From G965237725 sp965237725 (lineage in GTDB: Bacteria; Pseudomonadota; Gammaproteobacteria; Arenicellales; Poriferihabitantaceae): a stretch of 64,000 bases of DNA. Of this stretch, positions 1 through 8,766 are shown in pieces (the first letter of the stretch is position 1; each line of letters opens with the position of its first letter). The notes beneath the pieces are model-generated. The model was not told where the DNA came from. It ran no database searches and worked only from the letters and a program-made list of their open reading frames with translations. Both the position numbers and the translations under genes were made by a program. The stretch is taken from the NCBI GenBank assembly GCA_965237725.1, contig OZ250151.1:3038001-3102000 (forward strand), given 5' to 3'.

Positions 1-296
1 TCAATGCGGATGGTGTGGAAGACATTCAGAATCATGCGCCATTAAGGGCGAAATCCCTGGATCAGGCCATAGAACTGGCCACGAAATTATGCGCAATGGA
101 GTTGGTAATTTCATGTCAGGGCCTGGAACTTCGGGGCGACATAGACAAAGCCCCAGCCGGTGTGTTGAATATTTACCAGGGTGTACGTTCTGTTGTTGCA
201 ACTTTTGAACAGGATCGACCTCTTGGAGAAGACATAGAAAATCTCGCAGAATATTTAGGCAGCGATAAATTTCCCATCCAGAATTTATCAGCATGA
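1..296 (+). CDS. HAL/PAL-family ammonia-lyase-like protein, C-terminal fragment
   Basis: Only the last ~98 codons lie in the window; the frame is open from base 3 to the TGA at 294-296. The fragment starts NADGVEDIQNHAP and continues with a helical stretch (AIELATKLCAMELVISCQGLELRG) that matches the part of MIO-dependent aromatic amino-acid lyases following the QEDHVSM-like motif. Family members eliminate ammonia or an amine from histidine, tyrosine, phenylalanine or betaine-type analogues. The catalytic Ala-Ser-Gly is upstream of the window. Here VEDIQNHAP replaces the QEDHVSM of the true HutH at 8767, so this is a divergent paralogue rather than a second hutH. Its substrate cannot be told; an aromatic lyase or an ergothionase-like trimethylamine lyase are options. 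Confidence 0.7.
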   Translation, partial: NADGVEDIQNHAPLRAKSLDQAIELATKLCAMELVISCQGLELRGDIDKAPAGVLNIYQGVRSVVATFEQDRPLGEDIENLAEYLGSDKFPIQNLSA

Positions 297-308
297 GGTT
301 GGGTAGCG

Positions 309-2408
309 CTATTTCGTAATTACCAGTCCATCTACTGCGATGGCGCCGTTTTCATTGACGATGATGGGATTGATGTCTATCTCCTTGATAACGTCACCAA
401 ACTCAAAAACCAGGTGAGAAAATGAAACAATGGTTTCAACCAGGGCGTTTCTGTCTCCCGGTGCCTGGCCGCGTATGCCGGTGATTAATTTTTCAATTTT
501 TAAGCTGGACAACATTTCATTGGCTTCAGTTTTATCAATTGGACAAAGAGCAACTACCCGATCTGAAATTAACTCAATCAATATCCCGCCCGCAGCCAAC
601 ATAATGAAAGGTCCAAACTGGGGATCATTGACGCTGCCAAGACCAATCTCGATACCATCGGATACCATTTCGCTCAACATTACCCGGGCGCCAAGCCGTT
701 GGGAAAAATCCTGATAATGGTCGAGCAATGAATTTTCATCTTCAATGCCCACCACCACACCGCCCTGGTCACTTTTATGACTAATTTCAGCTGCGGCAGT
801 TTTGAGAACTAATGGATAACCAATCTCTTTTGTGGCAATAATTAGTTCATTTTTATTGTCTGCAGCGGCATGCCTGACCACCGGAATGGAAAAATCCGCC
901 AGCAATGCCAATGACTCCAATTCATTGAGAATGGTATTGGGTTTTAGGTTTAGCCGTTCACGCCATTTTTTAATCTTATCCGGGCTTTTGCTTTTGGGTT
1001 TAGCCGTTGCGTAATCCCGATTACTGTAATCACGAAATTCGAATAGATGTTTAGTCCCCAACAAGGCTTCTCGGGCACCGTCTATAAGTGGAATCTCAGC
1101 ATCAGCAGAGCGCATGCATAAACTGTTATGAGCCAGGTCGCCATAACAATTTGCCATAGCCAGGGGTTTCTGATTTTCATTGCTTACCTGTTGCATGATC
1201 CGAAAAAATGCCTCGGATAAATAGTAGCCATCTCTGAAATTGGTAAAGAACACACCGGCCGCTACATAAGGATCGCTCATCAGGCTGGACATGCAAACGT
1301 AAAAATGATTTTCGAAATCATCATTTGAACCCCATGCGTCCAGTGGGTTATCTGCTTTCAGGCCAGGTTCGAGGTGGGGCTGAATTTTTTTCTTGGTCGC
1401 TGATTCTATTTTTGCAAATTCAATATCGAGATCAAAAGCGATGTCGGTGACCATCTCACAAAACCCCCCGGACTCCTGGATGGTGGCCAGGGCGCCGGGT
1501 CCGGCGCGACGAGTAGTTTGAAATAGCATCAAGGTCGCTGCCATTTCATCAAAATCTCCCACTTCGATTACCCCATAACGCTTGAATAGCGCTTCATAGG
1601 CCGCATGATCGCCGGCTATAGCACCAGTGTGGGTTTGGGCCATTTGCGCACCCAGAGGAGATCGTCCAACTTTCAATACAACCACAGGGATTTTTTTCTC
1701 CCGGGCTTTTTCAAGTGCAGCAACAAACCCACTGGGGTCGCGCACGGTTTCAAGAAACAGGCCAATTACCCGGGTTGAGGACTGCTCCAGAGACCAGTCC
1801 ATATAATCTGCCGTAGTGGTAACCATCTCATTCCCGCTGGATACGCAGAGATTGAATTTCAACCGACAACCGTTGTGGGCGAGGGCAGAAAAAGCAGAAC
1901 CCGACTGGGCAATGAAACTGATGCCACCTTTTGCTGGTTCCTGTGACAATGGATAAATTCCGGCGTACAGATCCTGAGTTAGGCTATAAAAACCCATACC
2001 ATTACTGCCACAAACCGCAATTCCCGCGGCCCTGGCTTTGGTGATCAGACGTTGCTGCAATGGCGGATCGGAATCCTGCTCAAGAATACAGCTGCCATAA
2101 ATAGTCACCGCTCTGGCGCCATGGCTGATTGCATGGCCAAGCGCTCCTTCGAGTCGGGCATTGGAAACCGCCAGCACTACGTGATCCACTGTCTGGGGCA
2201 GGGCATCGAGACTGGCATAGCATGTCAGGTCAAGTAGTTTGTCATAACCTGGATTAACCGGAAATACTTTCCCCGGGTATCCTGAATTGATCACCATGTT
2301 CGCCAGAATATTGCCAGGGGTTCCGTCTTTAACGGATGCGCCTACCAGGGCAATGGAATCGGGCTTAAGTAATGGGTCCAGCGAATGTGCCGGAGTTTGT
2401 GATGTCAT
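309..2408 (-). CDS. Acetate--CoA ligase-family protein (NDP-forming acyl-CoA synthetase)
   Basis: A 699-residue fused alpha-beta NDP-forming acyl-CoA synthetase, which makes an acyl-CoA from a carboxylic acid, CoA and ATP through a phosphohistidine. The N-terminal CoA-binding Rossmann domain begins IALVGAS (about residue 20). A succinyl-CoA-ligase-like domain carries SFIAQSGSAFSAL (~164-176) and the HTGAIAGD motif with the probable phospho-accepting His near residue 260. The C-terminal ATP-grasp domain covers roughly 490-699. It converges on the lyase fragment (12 bp gap) and is followed, 22 bp upstream, by an enoyl-CoA hydratase on the same strand. The pair could activate and hydrate an unsaturated acid such as a lyase product, but the substrate is unknown. 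Confidence 0.85.
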   Translation of the reverse strand: MTSQTPAHSLDPLLKPDSIALVGASVKDGTPGNILANMVINSGYPGKVFPVNPGYDKLLDLTCYASLDALPQTVDHVVLAVSNARLEGALGHAISHGARAVTIYGSCILEQDSDPPLQQRLITKARAAGIAVCGSNGMGFYSLTQDLYAGIYPLSQEPAKGGISFIAQSGSAFSALAHNGCRLKFNLCVSSGNEMVTTTADYMDWSLEQSSTRVIGLFLETVRDPSGFVAALEKAREKKIPVVVLKVGRSPLGAQMAQTHTGAIAGDHAAYEALFKRYGVIEVGDFDEMAATLMLFQTTRRAGPGALATIQESGGFCEMVTDIAFDLDIEFAKIESATKKKIQPHLEPGLKADNPLDAWGSNDDFENHFYVCMSSLMSDPYVAAGVFFTNFRDGYYLSEAFFRIMQQVSNENQKPLAMANCYGDLAHNSLCMRSADAEIPLIDGAREALLGTKHLFEFRDYSNRDYATAKPKSKSPDKIKKWRERLNLKPNTILNELESLALLADFSIPVVRHAAADNKNELIIATKEIGYPLVLKTAAAEISHKSDQGGVVVGIEDENSLLDHYQDFSQRLGARVMLSEMVSDGIEIGLGSVNDPQFGPFIMLAAGGILIELISDRVVALCPIDKTEANEMLSSLKIEKLITGIRGQAPGDRNALVETIVSFSHLVFEFGDVIKEIDINPIIVNENGAIAVDGLVITK

Positions 2409-2430
2409 AAAATTCGTTGAAGAATTGAAG

Positions 2431-3246
2431 CTAAGTATTTTTCAACCGTTGTTCCCGCCACGCCACTGCGGCCTTTAAACCTTCACTTCTAAAAACCTGA
2501 TTGAATTCCTTGCGCAGGGGCGACTCGGTGGTTTCGATTTCCACTGAAGTATCTACCCCCATGGATAATGCCTTACGCATACCCATGATTTCATAACTTT
2601 CGTTGATCGCCCGTTTGGTTAACCTGACTGAATCGGGATCCATCAATGCGACTTCATTAGCCAGAGACAGTCCGCGTTCGAATACCTCGTCATCATCAAC
2701 AACTTCGTTGACGATACCCAGTTGAAAGGCTTCCTCGGCATTCATTTTATTCTGGCCGGTGAGTAAAACTTTTTTCGCTCGCTTTGGATTGGTATACCAG
2801 GGCAATAGCAACGCCACAATACTGCTGCCAAACTGAACTTCGGGTTCGCCAAACTGGCTTCCCCGTCCACAAATAGTCATGTCGCAGGCCAATGCAAGTT
2901 CGAACCCACCGGCGAGCACATAACCGTGTACCGCGGCGATGGTGGGTTTGGATAGATACCAGAATCGCATAATCACATCGAGATCGTATTGCAATGCGGC
3001 ACGCCATTGTTTTTCGCCTTTTCGATTGGCGTCGATGCCCGCCTGCAAATCAAAACCGGCGCAAAAAGCACGGCCATTTCCCCGCAGCACCATGGCGTAT
3101 ATATCTTCATTGTTCTCAATCTCGTCCAATGCACTATCCAACTCCTCAAGCATAGTCTTATTTATAGCATTGAGTTTGTTCGGGCGATTGAGGCTAAGTA
3201 CCGCCACCGGGCGTTCCAGTATTAATTCTATGGTCTGGTAATTCAT
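2431..3246 (-). CDS. Enoyl-CoA hydratase/isomerase family protein
   Basis: A 271-residue crotonase-fold protein of normal length. The oxyanion-hole segments are visible: FCAGFDL at about residues 61-67 and YVLAGGFELAL at about 109-119. Acidic residues fall at the usual catalytic positions (E116 and E134 by my count). The family adds water to, isomerises or cleaves acyl-CoA thioesters. It lies between the acyl-CoA synthetase (22 bp) and the ornithine-cyclodeaminase-like gene (31 bp) on the same strand, so the three are probably co-transcribed with hutU. The specific acyl-CoA cannot be told from sequence; hydratase, dehydratase and isomerase roles remain open. Confidence 0.85.
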   Translation of the reverse strand: MNYQTIELILERPVAVLSLNRPNKLNAINKTMLEELDSALDEIENNEDIYAMVLRGNGRAFCAGFDLQAGIDANRKGEKQWRAALQYDLDVIMRFWYLSKPTIAAVHGYVLAGGFELALACDMTICGRGSQFGEPEVQFGSSIVALLLPWYTNPKRAKKVLLTGQNKMNAEEAFQLGIVNEVVDDDEVFERGLSLANEVALMDPDSVRLTKRAINESYEIMGMRKALSMGVDTSVEIETTESPLRKEFNQVFRSEGLKAAVAWREQRLKNT

Positions 3247-3277
3247 TGCAGGATTCTGATTCTATGAAGTTTTTCGA

Positions 3278-4279
3278 CTATGCGTATTTCAATGTCTGAC
3301 CCAACCCGAACTTTTCGGCCTTGGTCAACATTGCTGCACCCAGGGCGATATCACTGGTAGACAGACCACGGTGCCAGAACAGAATGGTTTCATCGTCTGA
3401 TTTCCGGCCGGAAACTTTGCCAGCAACGATCTCACCAATTTCACCATCAACGGAATCCATACTGACCTTGCCGGCGTTGATGTGGGGACGCAAAGCGCCC
3501 AGTGGACCTGAATTCATTTGCCCGCGATCGTCTACAAAAATTTTATCCATCTTTTCGGTGATGTCCAACTCAAGAGTGCTCATGGTGCCATAAGGCATGA
3601 CCAGAGCGCCGGGTTTTATCCACGCAGATTTAAACAACGGCTCGGGTTTCATTAAGCGCGAGGCTTCAACCATGATGTCGGTATTCTCCAGGCAGTCCTG
3701 CCAGTTGTCCGTCACACTGATTTCTTTGCCTAGATCCTGTTGGAGCTGCTGGCTGAATGCGTCGCGACTTTCAGGGCGACGGGAATGCACTCGAATGTCA
3801 TCAAAATTAAACAAGTGGTCGAGTAGCCGAACATTCCAATAAGCCGTGCCCCGAGCACCAATATGTCCAAGGGATCTGGGGTTAGATGGTGCCAGGTATT
3901 TAGCACCCAGCGCGGTCAATGCTCCGGTTCGCATTTCGGTTATTGCTGTGGCGTCGACGATGGCCGTAGGCATGCCTGTTTTGGGGTCAAACAGATTTAG
4001 TAATGCCATTTCCGACCGCAGGCCCTTTTTATAATTATCTACATAATCACCCACAATTTTTACCCCGGCCATATTCAAGGGTGCCACATATCCGCGTAAT
4101 ACATTAAAGTGTCCACCAAATTCTGGATTGGGGGTCAGGTGCATTCTTGGTTCGATCACGGTTTCGCCATTCCCCGCCGCACGCAGCCCATCCTCAACGG
4201 CATCCAAAATCTCATCGTTAGTCATCCCTAACTGATCGATGTCATCGCCATTGAGATAGGTGATATTTATATTGGCCAT
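3278..4279 (-). CDS. Ornithine cyclodeaminase/mu-crystallin family protein
   Basis: A 333-residue NAD(P)-binding protein of the ornithine cyclodeaminase/mu-crystallin family. Members include ornithine and lysine cyclodeaminases, ketimine reductases, pyrroline-2-carboxylate reductases and alanine/arginine dehydrogenases. Visible features are the substrate-domain segment around MRTGALTALGAKYLA (about 115-129) and the following Rossmann segment SLGHIGARGTAYWN. Its ATG overlaps the hutU stop by one base (TAATG on the minus strand), which indicates translational coupling to hutU. An imine or pyrroline reductase role would fit the proline/hydroxyproline theme elsewhere in the window, but that is inference; this family is a common source of misannotation. 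Confidence 0.75.
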   Translation of the reverse strand: MANINITYLNGDDIDQLGMTNDEILDAVEDGLRAAGNGETVIEPRMHLTPNPEFGGHFNVLRGYVAPLNMAGVKIVGDYVDNYKKGLRSEMALLNLFDPKTGMPTAIVDATAITEMRTGALTALGAKYLAPSNPRSLGHIGARGTAYWNVRLLDHLFNFDDIRVHSRRPESRDAFSQQLQQDLGKEISVTDNWQDCLENTDIMVEASRLMKPEPLFKSAWIKPGALVMPYGTMSTLELDITEKMDKIFVDDRGQMNSGPLGALRPHINAGKVSMDSVDGEIGEIVAGKVSGRKSDDETILFWHRGLSTSDIALGAAMLTKAEKFGLGQTLKYA

Positions 4280-5952
4280 TACAGCTTTATCGCACCAAGA
4301 TTTAGATTATTTTCTTGTGCGCATTGTTTGGCTTCCTGATAACCGGCATCAGCATGGCGCATAACTCCCGTGGCCGGATCATTCCATAACACCCGGGCAA
4401 TCCGCTTGTCTGCGGCTTCGGTGCCATCACAGACGATAACCAGACCGGCATGCTGGGAAAAGCCCATGCCTACGCCGCCGCCGTGGTGGAGTGAAACCCA
4501 GGTTGCACCGCCGGAAGTACTCAATAATGCATTTAACAATGGCCAGTCGGAAACCGCGTCGGAGCCATCAATCATGGATTCGGTTTCCCGGTTTGGACTC
4601 GAAACCGATCCGGAGTCCAGATGATCCCGACCGATGACAATGGGTGCTTTTAATTCGCCATTCCGAACCATTTCATTGAACGCCAATCCGAGGCGATGTC
4701 GTTGCCCCAGTCCGACCCAGCAGATTCGGGCGGGTAGTCCCTGGAAACTGATTCTTTGTTGCGCCATGTCCAGCCAGTTATGCAAGTGGTTGTCATCGGC
4801 GATAAGTTCTTTAACTTTGGTATCGGTTTTGTATATATCTTCAGGGTCACCCGACAATGCAACCCATCTAAACGGTCCCACGCCGCGACAAAACAATGGC
4901 CGAATATAAGCGGGAACGAAACCCGGAAAATCGAAGGCGTTTTCTACCCCATAATTCAACGCTTCCTGGCGAATGTTATTGCCATAATCAACGGTGGGTA
5001 CGCCTTGTTTGTGAAATGCCAGCATTCCCTCGACATGATGCGCCATGGACTTTCTCGCTGCCTCAGCCACTTTTTGAGGATTACTTTTGATTTCACTTTG
5101 CCACTTTTCCATGGTCCAACCCATGGGCAAATAACCATTAATCGGATCGTGGGCAGAGGTCTGGTCGGTAACCAGATCGGGTTTAATATCACGCTTGATC
5201 AGTTCATGTATAACATCGGCACCATTACCGAGCAGGCCAACAGAAATAGCATCACCATTCTCCCGTGCGCGGTCAATTATCTCCATCGCCTGATCCAGGT
5301 TCTTTGCCTTGTGATCAACGTATTTAGTTTGTAACCGAAAATCGATTCTGCTTTCATCGCATTCCACACAAAGAATGGAATATCCGGCCATGGTCGCTGC
5401 CAGGGGCTGAGCACCGCCCATACCGCCGAGCCCGGAAGTAAAAACCCACTTGCCCGAGGTATCGCCATTAAAATGCTGACGACCCGCTTCTACAAAGGTT
5501 TCATAGGTTCCCTGGACAATCCCCTGGCTGCCGATATAGATCCATGAGCCTGCAGTCATCTGGCCATACATCATCAATCCTTTTCGATCGAGTTCATTAA
5601 AATGATCCCAGTTGGCCCAGGCCGGGACCAAATTGGAATTTGCGATTAAAACTCGTGGTGCATCAGTATGGGTATTAAAAACCCCAACGGGTTTGCCCGA
5701 CTGAACCAGTAAAGTTTCATCTTCCTCGAGCTCAATTAAACATTCCAGTATCTTGTCAAAACTTTCCCAGTCTCGTGCAGCCCGGCCGATTCCGCCATAA
5801 ACAATCAATTCTTCGGGTTTCTCGGCTACCTCGGTATCGAGGTTATTTTGAATCATTCGATAAGCCGCTTCGCTTAGCCAGTTTTTGCAGTTTAACTTTG
5901 TTCCGGTTGGTGCCTTAATGGACCTGGATTTATCGATTCGACTGGGTGACAT
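4279..5952 (-). CDS. hutU: Urocanate hydratase
   Basis: A 557-residue HutU, full length for the family. It uses tightly bound NAD+ to hydrate urocanate to 4-imidazolone-5-propionate, the second step of histidine breakdown in the cytosol. The nucleotide-binding stretch TSGLGGMGGAQPLAATMAG and the conserved RICWVGLGQRHR segment, whose Cys corresponds to Cys-410 of the Pseudomonas enzyme, are both clear. The C-terminal segment with HHGGGVGMGFSQHAG is also typical. It lies 79 bp downstream of hutI on the same strand, and its stop overlaps the start of the cyclodeaminase-like gene. The product identity is secure. Confidence 0.97.
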   Translation of the reverse strand: MSPSRIDKSRSIKAPTGTKLNCKNWLSEAAYRMIQNNLDTEVAEKPEELIVYGGIGRAARDWESFDKILECLIELEEDETLLVQSGKPVGVFNTHTDAPRVLIANSNLVPAWANWDHFNELDRKGLMMYGQMTAGSWIYIGSQGIVQGTYETFVEAGRQHFNGDTSGKWVFTSGLGGMGGAQPLAATMAGYSILCVECDESRIDFRLQTKYVDHKAKNLDQAMEIIDRARENGDAISVGLLGNGADVIHELIKRDIKPDLVTDQTSAHDPINGYLPMGWTMEKWQSEIKSNPQKVAEAARKSMAHHVEGMLAFHKQGVPTVDYGNNIRQEALNYGVENAFDFPGFVPAYIRPLFCRGVGPFRWVALSGDPEDIYKTDTKVKELIADDNHLHNWLDMAQQRISFQGLPARICWVGLGQRHRLGLAFNEMVRNGELKAPIVIGRDHLDSGSVSSPNRETESMIDGSDAVSDWPLLNALLSTSGGATWVSLHHGGGVGMGFSQHAGLVIVCDGTEAADKRIARVLWNDPATGVMRHADAGYQEAKQCAQENNLNLGAIKL

Positions 5953-5992
5953 AAGATTTACCGTTGTAATTTCAGAGGGATATTTTAGCCGA

Positions 5993-6042
5993 CTAATTGG
6001 ATGACCCCTAATCGGACCGTGAATCCGACAACTAATCGAACC
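5993..6042. repeat. Degenerate repeats of the hutI 3' end, each with a stop codon
   Basis: Read on the minus strand, the last hutI codons and stop (GGTTCGATTAG, 6042-6032) recur as GGTCCGATTAG (6018-6008) and ATCCAATTAG (6002-5993). Each copy keeps a TAG. Spacing between copies is uneven, so this is an imperfect duplication, weaker than the two tandem arrays at 19921 and 38490. Confidence 0.5.
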
Positions 6043-7237
6043 ACTGACCCTGGATCATGATTCTTTCACACAAATTGAGTCCAATATTGTATGAAAGACT
6101 TGCGGGGTTTTGGGTATTCCACATAACCAGATCAGCAGATTTTCCGACTTCGAGACTACCGATTTGTTTTTGCAGGCCCAGTGCTTTTGCGGCATTAATA
6201 GTTACCCCTTTCAGTGACTCCATTGGCGTCATGGAGAAAAAGGTGCATGCCATATTCATGGCCAACAATAATGATGTCAGCGGAGAACTGCCCGGATTGC
6301 AGTCGCTGGCGATAGCCATTTGAACCCGGTGTTCACGCAATGCAGGAATGGGCGGCAATTTGGTTTCCTTGAGAAAATAAAATGCGCCGGGGAGTAGTAC
6401 CGCAACGGTACCGGATTCGGATAATATCTGGGCATCCTCGGGTTGGAGATACTCCAGATGATCCACGGAAAGTGCACCGCGGTTGGCAGCCATTATAGCG
6501 CCGCCCAAATCGCTCAATTGTTCCGCATGGAGTTTTATCGGTAGTTTGAGTTGTGCTGCAACATCAAAAACCCGCTCTACCTGAGCTACACTAAATGCGA
6601 TATTTTCCGAAAATGCATCCACCGCATCAACCAGACCAGACTCGAATGCAGCAGGCAGCATTTCATCGCAAACCAGTTTTATATAATCATCTTTGCGGTT
6701 GGAAAATTCAGGGGGCAATGCATGGGCGCCGAGAAATGTTTTCTGTACATTAACGCCGGTTCCATGGGCCAGTTGTTGCGCAATCTTTAACATTTTAATT
6801 TCGTTTTCGGTGTCCAGTCCATAACCCGATTTGATCTCAATCGTGGTCAAGCCTTCAGACATTAGCTGCACAAGCCTTGGTAGAGACTGATCATAGAGTT
6901 CCTGCTCCGATGCATTGCGGGTTGCGGCCACAGTAGAGACAATGCCGCCGCCGCTATTTGCTATTTCCTCATAACTCGCGCCCTGTAAACGCAATTCAAA
7001 TTCTGCAGCCCGGTCACCGCCATAAACCAGATGAGTATGGCAGTCGATTAACCCAGGGGTGATCAGCTTTCCGGCGCAGTCAACAGACTCAGATTGATCA
7101 GCATACTGTTTGGGGATTTCCGACGTCGGCCCGAGCCAGCTGATTTTGCCGTCATTGATACCAATAGCACCATTTGTGACCAGACCATAATCGTCATGGT
7201 TTGTCATTGTAGCCAGAGTGGCATTGGTTAATAGCAT
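6032..7237 (-). CDS. hutI: Imidazolonepropionase
   Basis: A 401-residue amidohydrolase-superfamily enzyme that opens 4-imidazolone-5-propionate to N-formimino-L-glutamate, the third step of histidine degradation. The metal-binding motif PGLIDCHTHLVYGGDR is at about residues 61-76, and the later metal and substrate residues are in KLHAEQLSD, VDHLEYL and ASDCNPGS. Length matches the family (about 400). It is divergent from hutF across 87 bp and lies upstream of hutU on the same strand. The end of the gene is followed by degenerate copies of its own terminal codons. Identification is secure. Confidence 0.96.
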   Translation of the reverse strand: MLLTNATLATMTNHDDYGLVTNGAIGINDGKISWLGPTSEIPKQYADQSESVDCAGKLITPGLIDCHTHLVYGGDRAAEFELRLQGASYEEIANSGGGIVSTVAATRNASEQELYDQSLPRLVQLMSEGLTTIEIKSGYGLDTENEIKMLKIAQQLAHGTGVNVQKTFLGAHALPPEFSNRKDDYIKLVCDEMLPAAFESGLVDAVDAFSENIAFSVAQVERVFDVAAQLKLPIKLHAEQLSDLGGAIMAANRGALSVDHLEYLQPEDAQILSESGTVAVLLPGAFYFLKETKLPPIPALREHRVQMAIASDCNPGSSPLTSLLLAMNMACTFFSMTPMESLKGVTINAAKALGLQKQIGSLEVGKSADLVMWNTQNPASLSYNIGLNLCERIMIQGQWFD

Positions 7238-7324
7238 CAGTCTGTGACCGGGTTTTAATTTATAATTGTAGATTAACAGAAAAAAAATTTTAAACTACTC
7301 TGAACTATTCAAGGAACTTTTGTT
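7238..7324. promoter_or_regulatory. Divergent hutI/hutF promoter region
   Basis: An AT-rich 87-bp gap between the start codons of the two divergent hut transcripts must hold both promoters. An imperfect TAAT/ATTA arrangement is visible around 7256-7277, but I found no clear match to a HutC-type TGTATATACA operator, and no hutC gene is in the window. Regulation is therefore unresolved. Confidence 0.4.
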
Positions 7325-8740
7325 TTGCAGTCCCCGACAAAATTATTATTCGAATCAGCATTACTGCCCACGGGCTGGGCGTCCAATGTTGCTGTGGAAA
7401 TTGACCAATTGGGAAATTTCAAATCCCTGGAAACTCATTCTAATCTTGATGATAACGCGTTTAAGCAAATTGCAGGATGCGTCGTTCCAGGTATGCCAAA
7501 TTGCCATTCCCATGCCCATCAGCGCGCCATGGCAGGGTTGGGAGAAAAAGCCGATTGGGATGATGCTAGAGGCAAGAAAACTACGGACAGTTTCTGGACC
7601 TGGCGGGTGGCGATGTATCATTATCTCGAGCGCATCCAGCCCCATCATCTCTATGCTATTGCCCGGCATTTGTACCTGGAGATGTTGAAAATGGGTTACA
7701 CCAATGTGGGAGAGTTCCAGTATCTGCACCACGATCAAAACGGAAAAGCCTATAAAAATCGGGCTGAAATGACCTTGCAATGCATGCAGGCCGCCATGGA
7801 CCTGGGAATGGGGTTTACCGCCTTGCCAGTACTTTATGGCTATGGTGGATTTGGTGGTCAGGAAGCTATTGCAGGCCAGAAACGGTTTATCAATTCAGCG
7901 GATCAGTTCTGTGAAATCGTAGAGGCATTGTTCGATTTTATTGAGCAATCAAAAGATAAAAACAGCTCAGTGGGAATTGCCCCTCATTCCATACGCGCAA
8001 TAACCGAAGAGTCGTTGAGCCGGGTCATCGCAAATTTATCCGATTGCGAGCTGGCGGCGGTCCACGTTCACGTCGCTGAGCAAACCAAAGAAGTGGAAGA
8101 TTGCAGAGCCTGGTGTGGAGAACGCCCGGTGGAATGGTTGTTAAATCGTTTCGATCTGAATCCCAAGTGGTGTTTGATTCATGCTACCCATATGGATGAT
8201 GTTGAAACAGCCCGGTTCGCCCAGAGCGGTGCAGTCGCGGGATTATGCCCGACCACCGAAGGCAACCTCGGTGACGGGTTTTTTAATTTAATTGAATTTG
8301 AACAACATGGCGGGATGTGGGCAATTGGTTCGGATAGTCATATTTCCATCAGCCCGGTGGAGGAGTTGCGCTGGTTGGAATACGGTCAACGCTTGTTAAC
8401 TCGCCAGCGCAATGTCATGGCGTCGCCATCAAATTTGAACACCGGCAGGGCGCTGTTTTCCGCTGCACTGCAAGGGGGCCGCCAGAGCAGTGGCAGAAAG
8501 ATTGGTTCACTGAAAGCGGGCAGTAGAGCAGATTTTGTGGTTCTCGATAATCAGCATCCGCGATTATATGGTCGTTCCGAAGATAGCCTGATTGACAGCT
8601 GGATTTTTTCCGGGAACCATAATCCGGTACAACAGGTCTTTGTAGGTGGTAAGCAGGTTATTGATCAGGGTTGCCATGTAGATGAAGAAAACATAAGCCA
8701 TGAATACAAACGCACCATGGATGAACTGGCCGAATTATAG
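7325..8740 (+). CDS. hutF: Formimidoylglutamate deiminase
   Basis: A 471-residue amidohydrolase that deiminates N-formimino-L-glutamate to N-formyl-L-glutamate and ammonia, the branch used by pseudomonads and other proteobacteria with a five-step pathway. The zinc motif is GMPNCHSHAHQRAMAG at about 56-71; further motifs are HVHVAEQ, LIHATHMDD and IGSDSHISISP. The start is a TTG, preceded by a weak AAGGAAC. The hutH start lies 26 bp downstream, so the two form an operon. An N-formylglutamate deformylase (hutG) would be needed to finish the pathway and is not in the window. Confidence 0.94.
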   Translation: MQSPTKLLFESALLPTGWASNVAVEIDQLGNFKSLETHSNLDDNAFKQIAGCVVPGMPNCHSHAHQRAMAGLGEKADWDDARGKKTTDSFWTWRVAMYHYLERIQPHHLYAIARHLYLEMLKMGYTNVGEFQYLHHDQNGKAYKNRAEMTLQCMQAAMDLGMGFTALPVLYGYGGFGGQEAIAGQKRFINSADQFCEIVEALFDFIEQSKDKNSSVGIAPHSIRAITEESLSRVIANLSDCELAAVHVHVAEQTKEVEDCRAWCGERPVEWLLNRFDLNPKWCLIHATHMDDVETARFAQSGAVAGLCPTTEGNLGDGFFNLIEFEQHGGMWAIGSDSHISISPVEELRWLEYGQRLLTRQRNVMASPSNLNTGRALFSAALQGGRQSSGRKIGSLKAGSRADFVVLDNQHPRLYGRSEDSLIDSWIFSGNHNPVQQVFVGGKQVIDQGCHVDEENISHEYKRTMDELAEL

Positions 8741-8766
8741 GTTGGTATTAAAATAGAATTACTAAA

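Noticed and set aside
1..294. Minus-strand 97-codon ORF opposite the lyase fragment
   Set aside because: Its sequence has no family features, and the plus-strand frame clearly matches the HAL C-terminus.
4756..5334. 192-codon plus-strand ORF inside hutU
   Set aside because: It lies opposite a secure HutU, and its translation has no motif; it is a shadow frame.
7238..7324. HutC operator in the divergent hut promoter
   Set aside because: I looked for a TGTATATACA-like site and found only an imperfect TAAT/ATTA arrangement; not enough to call.
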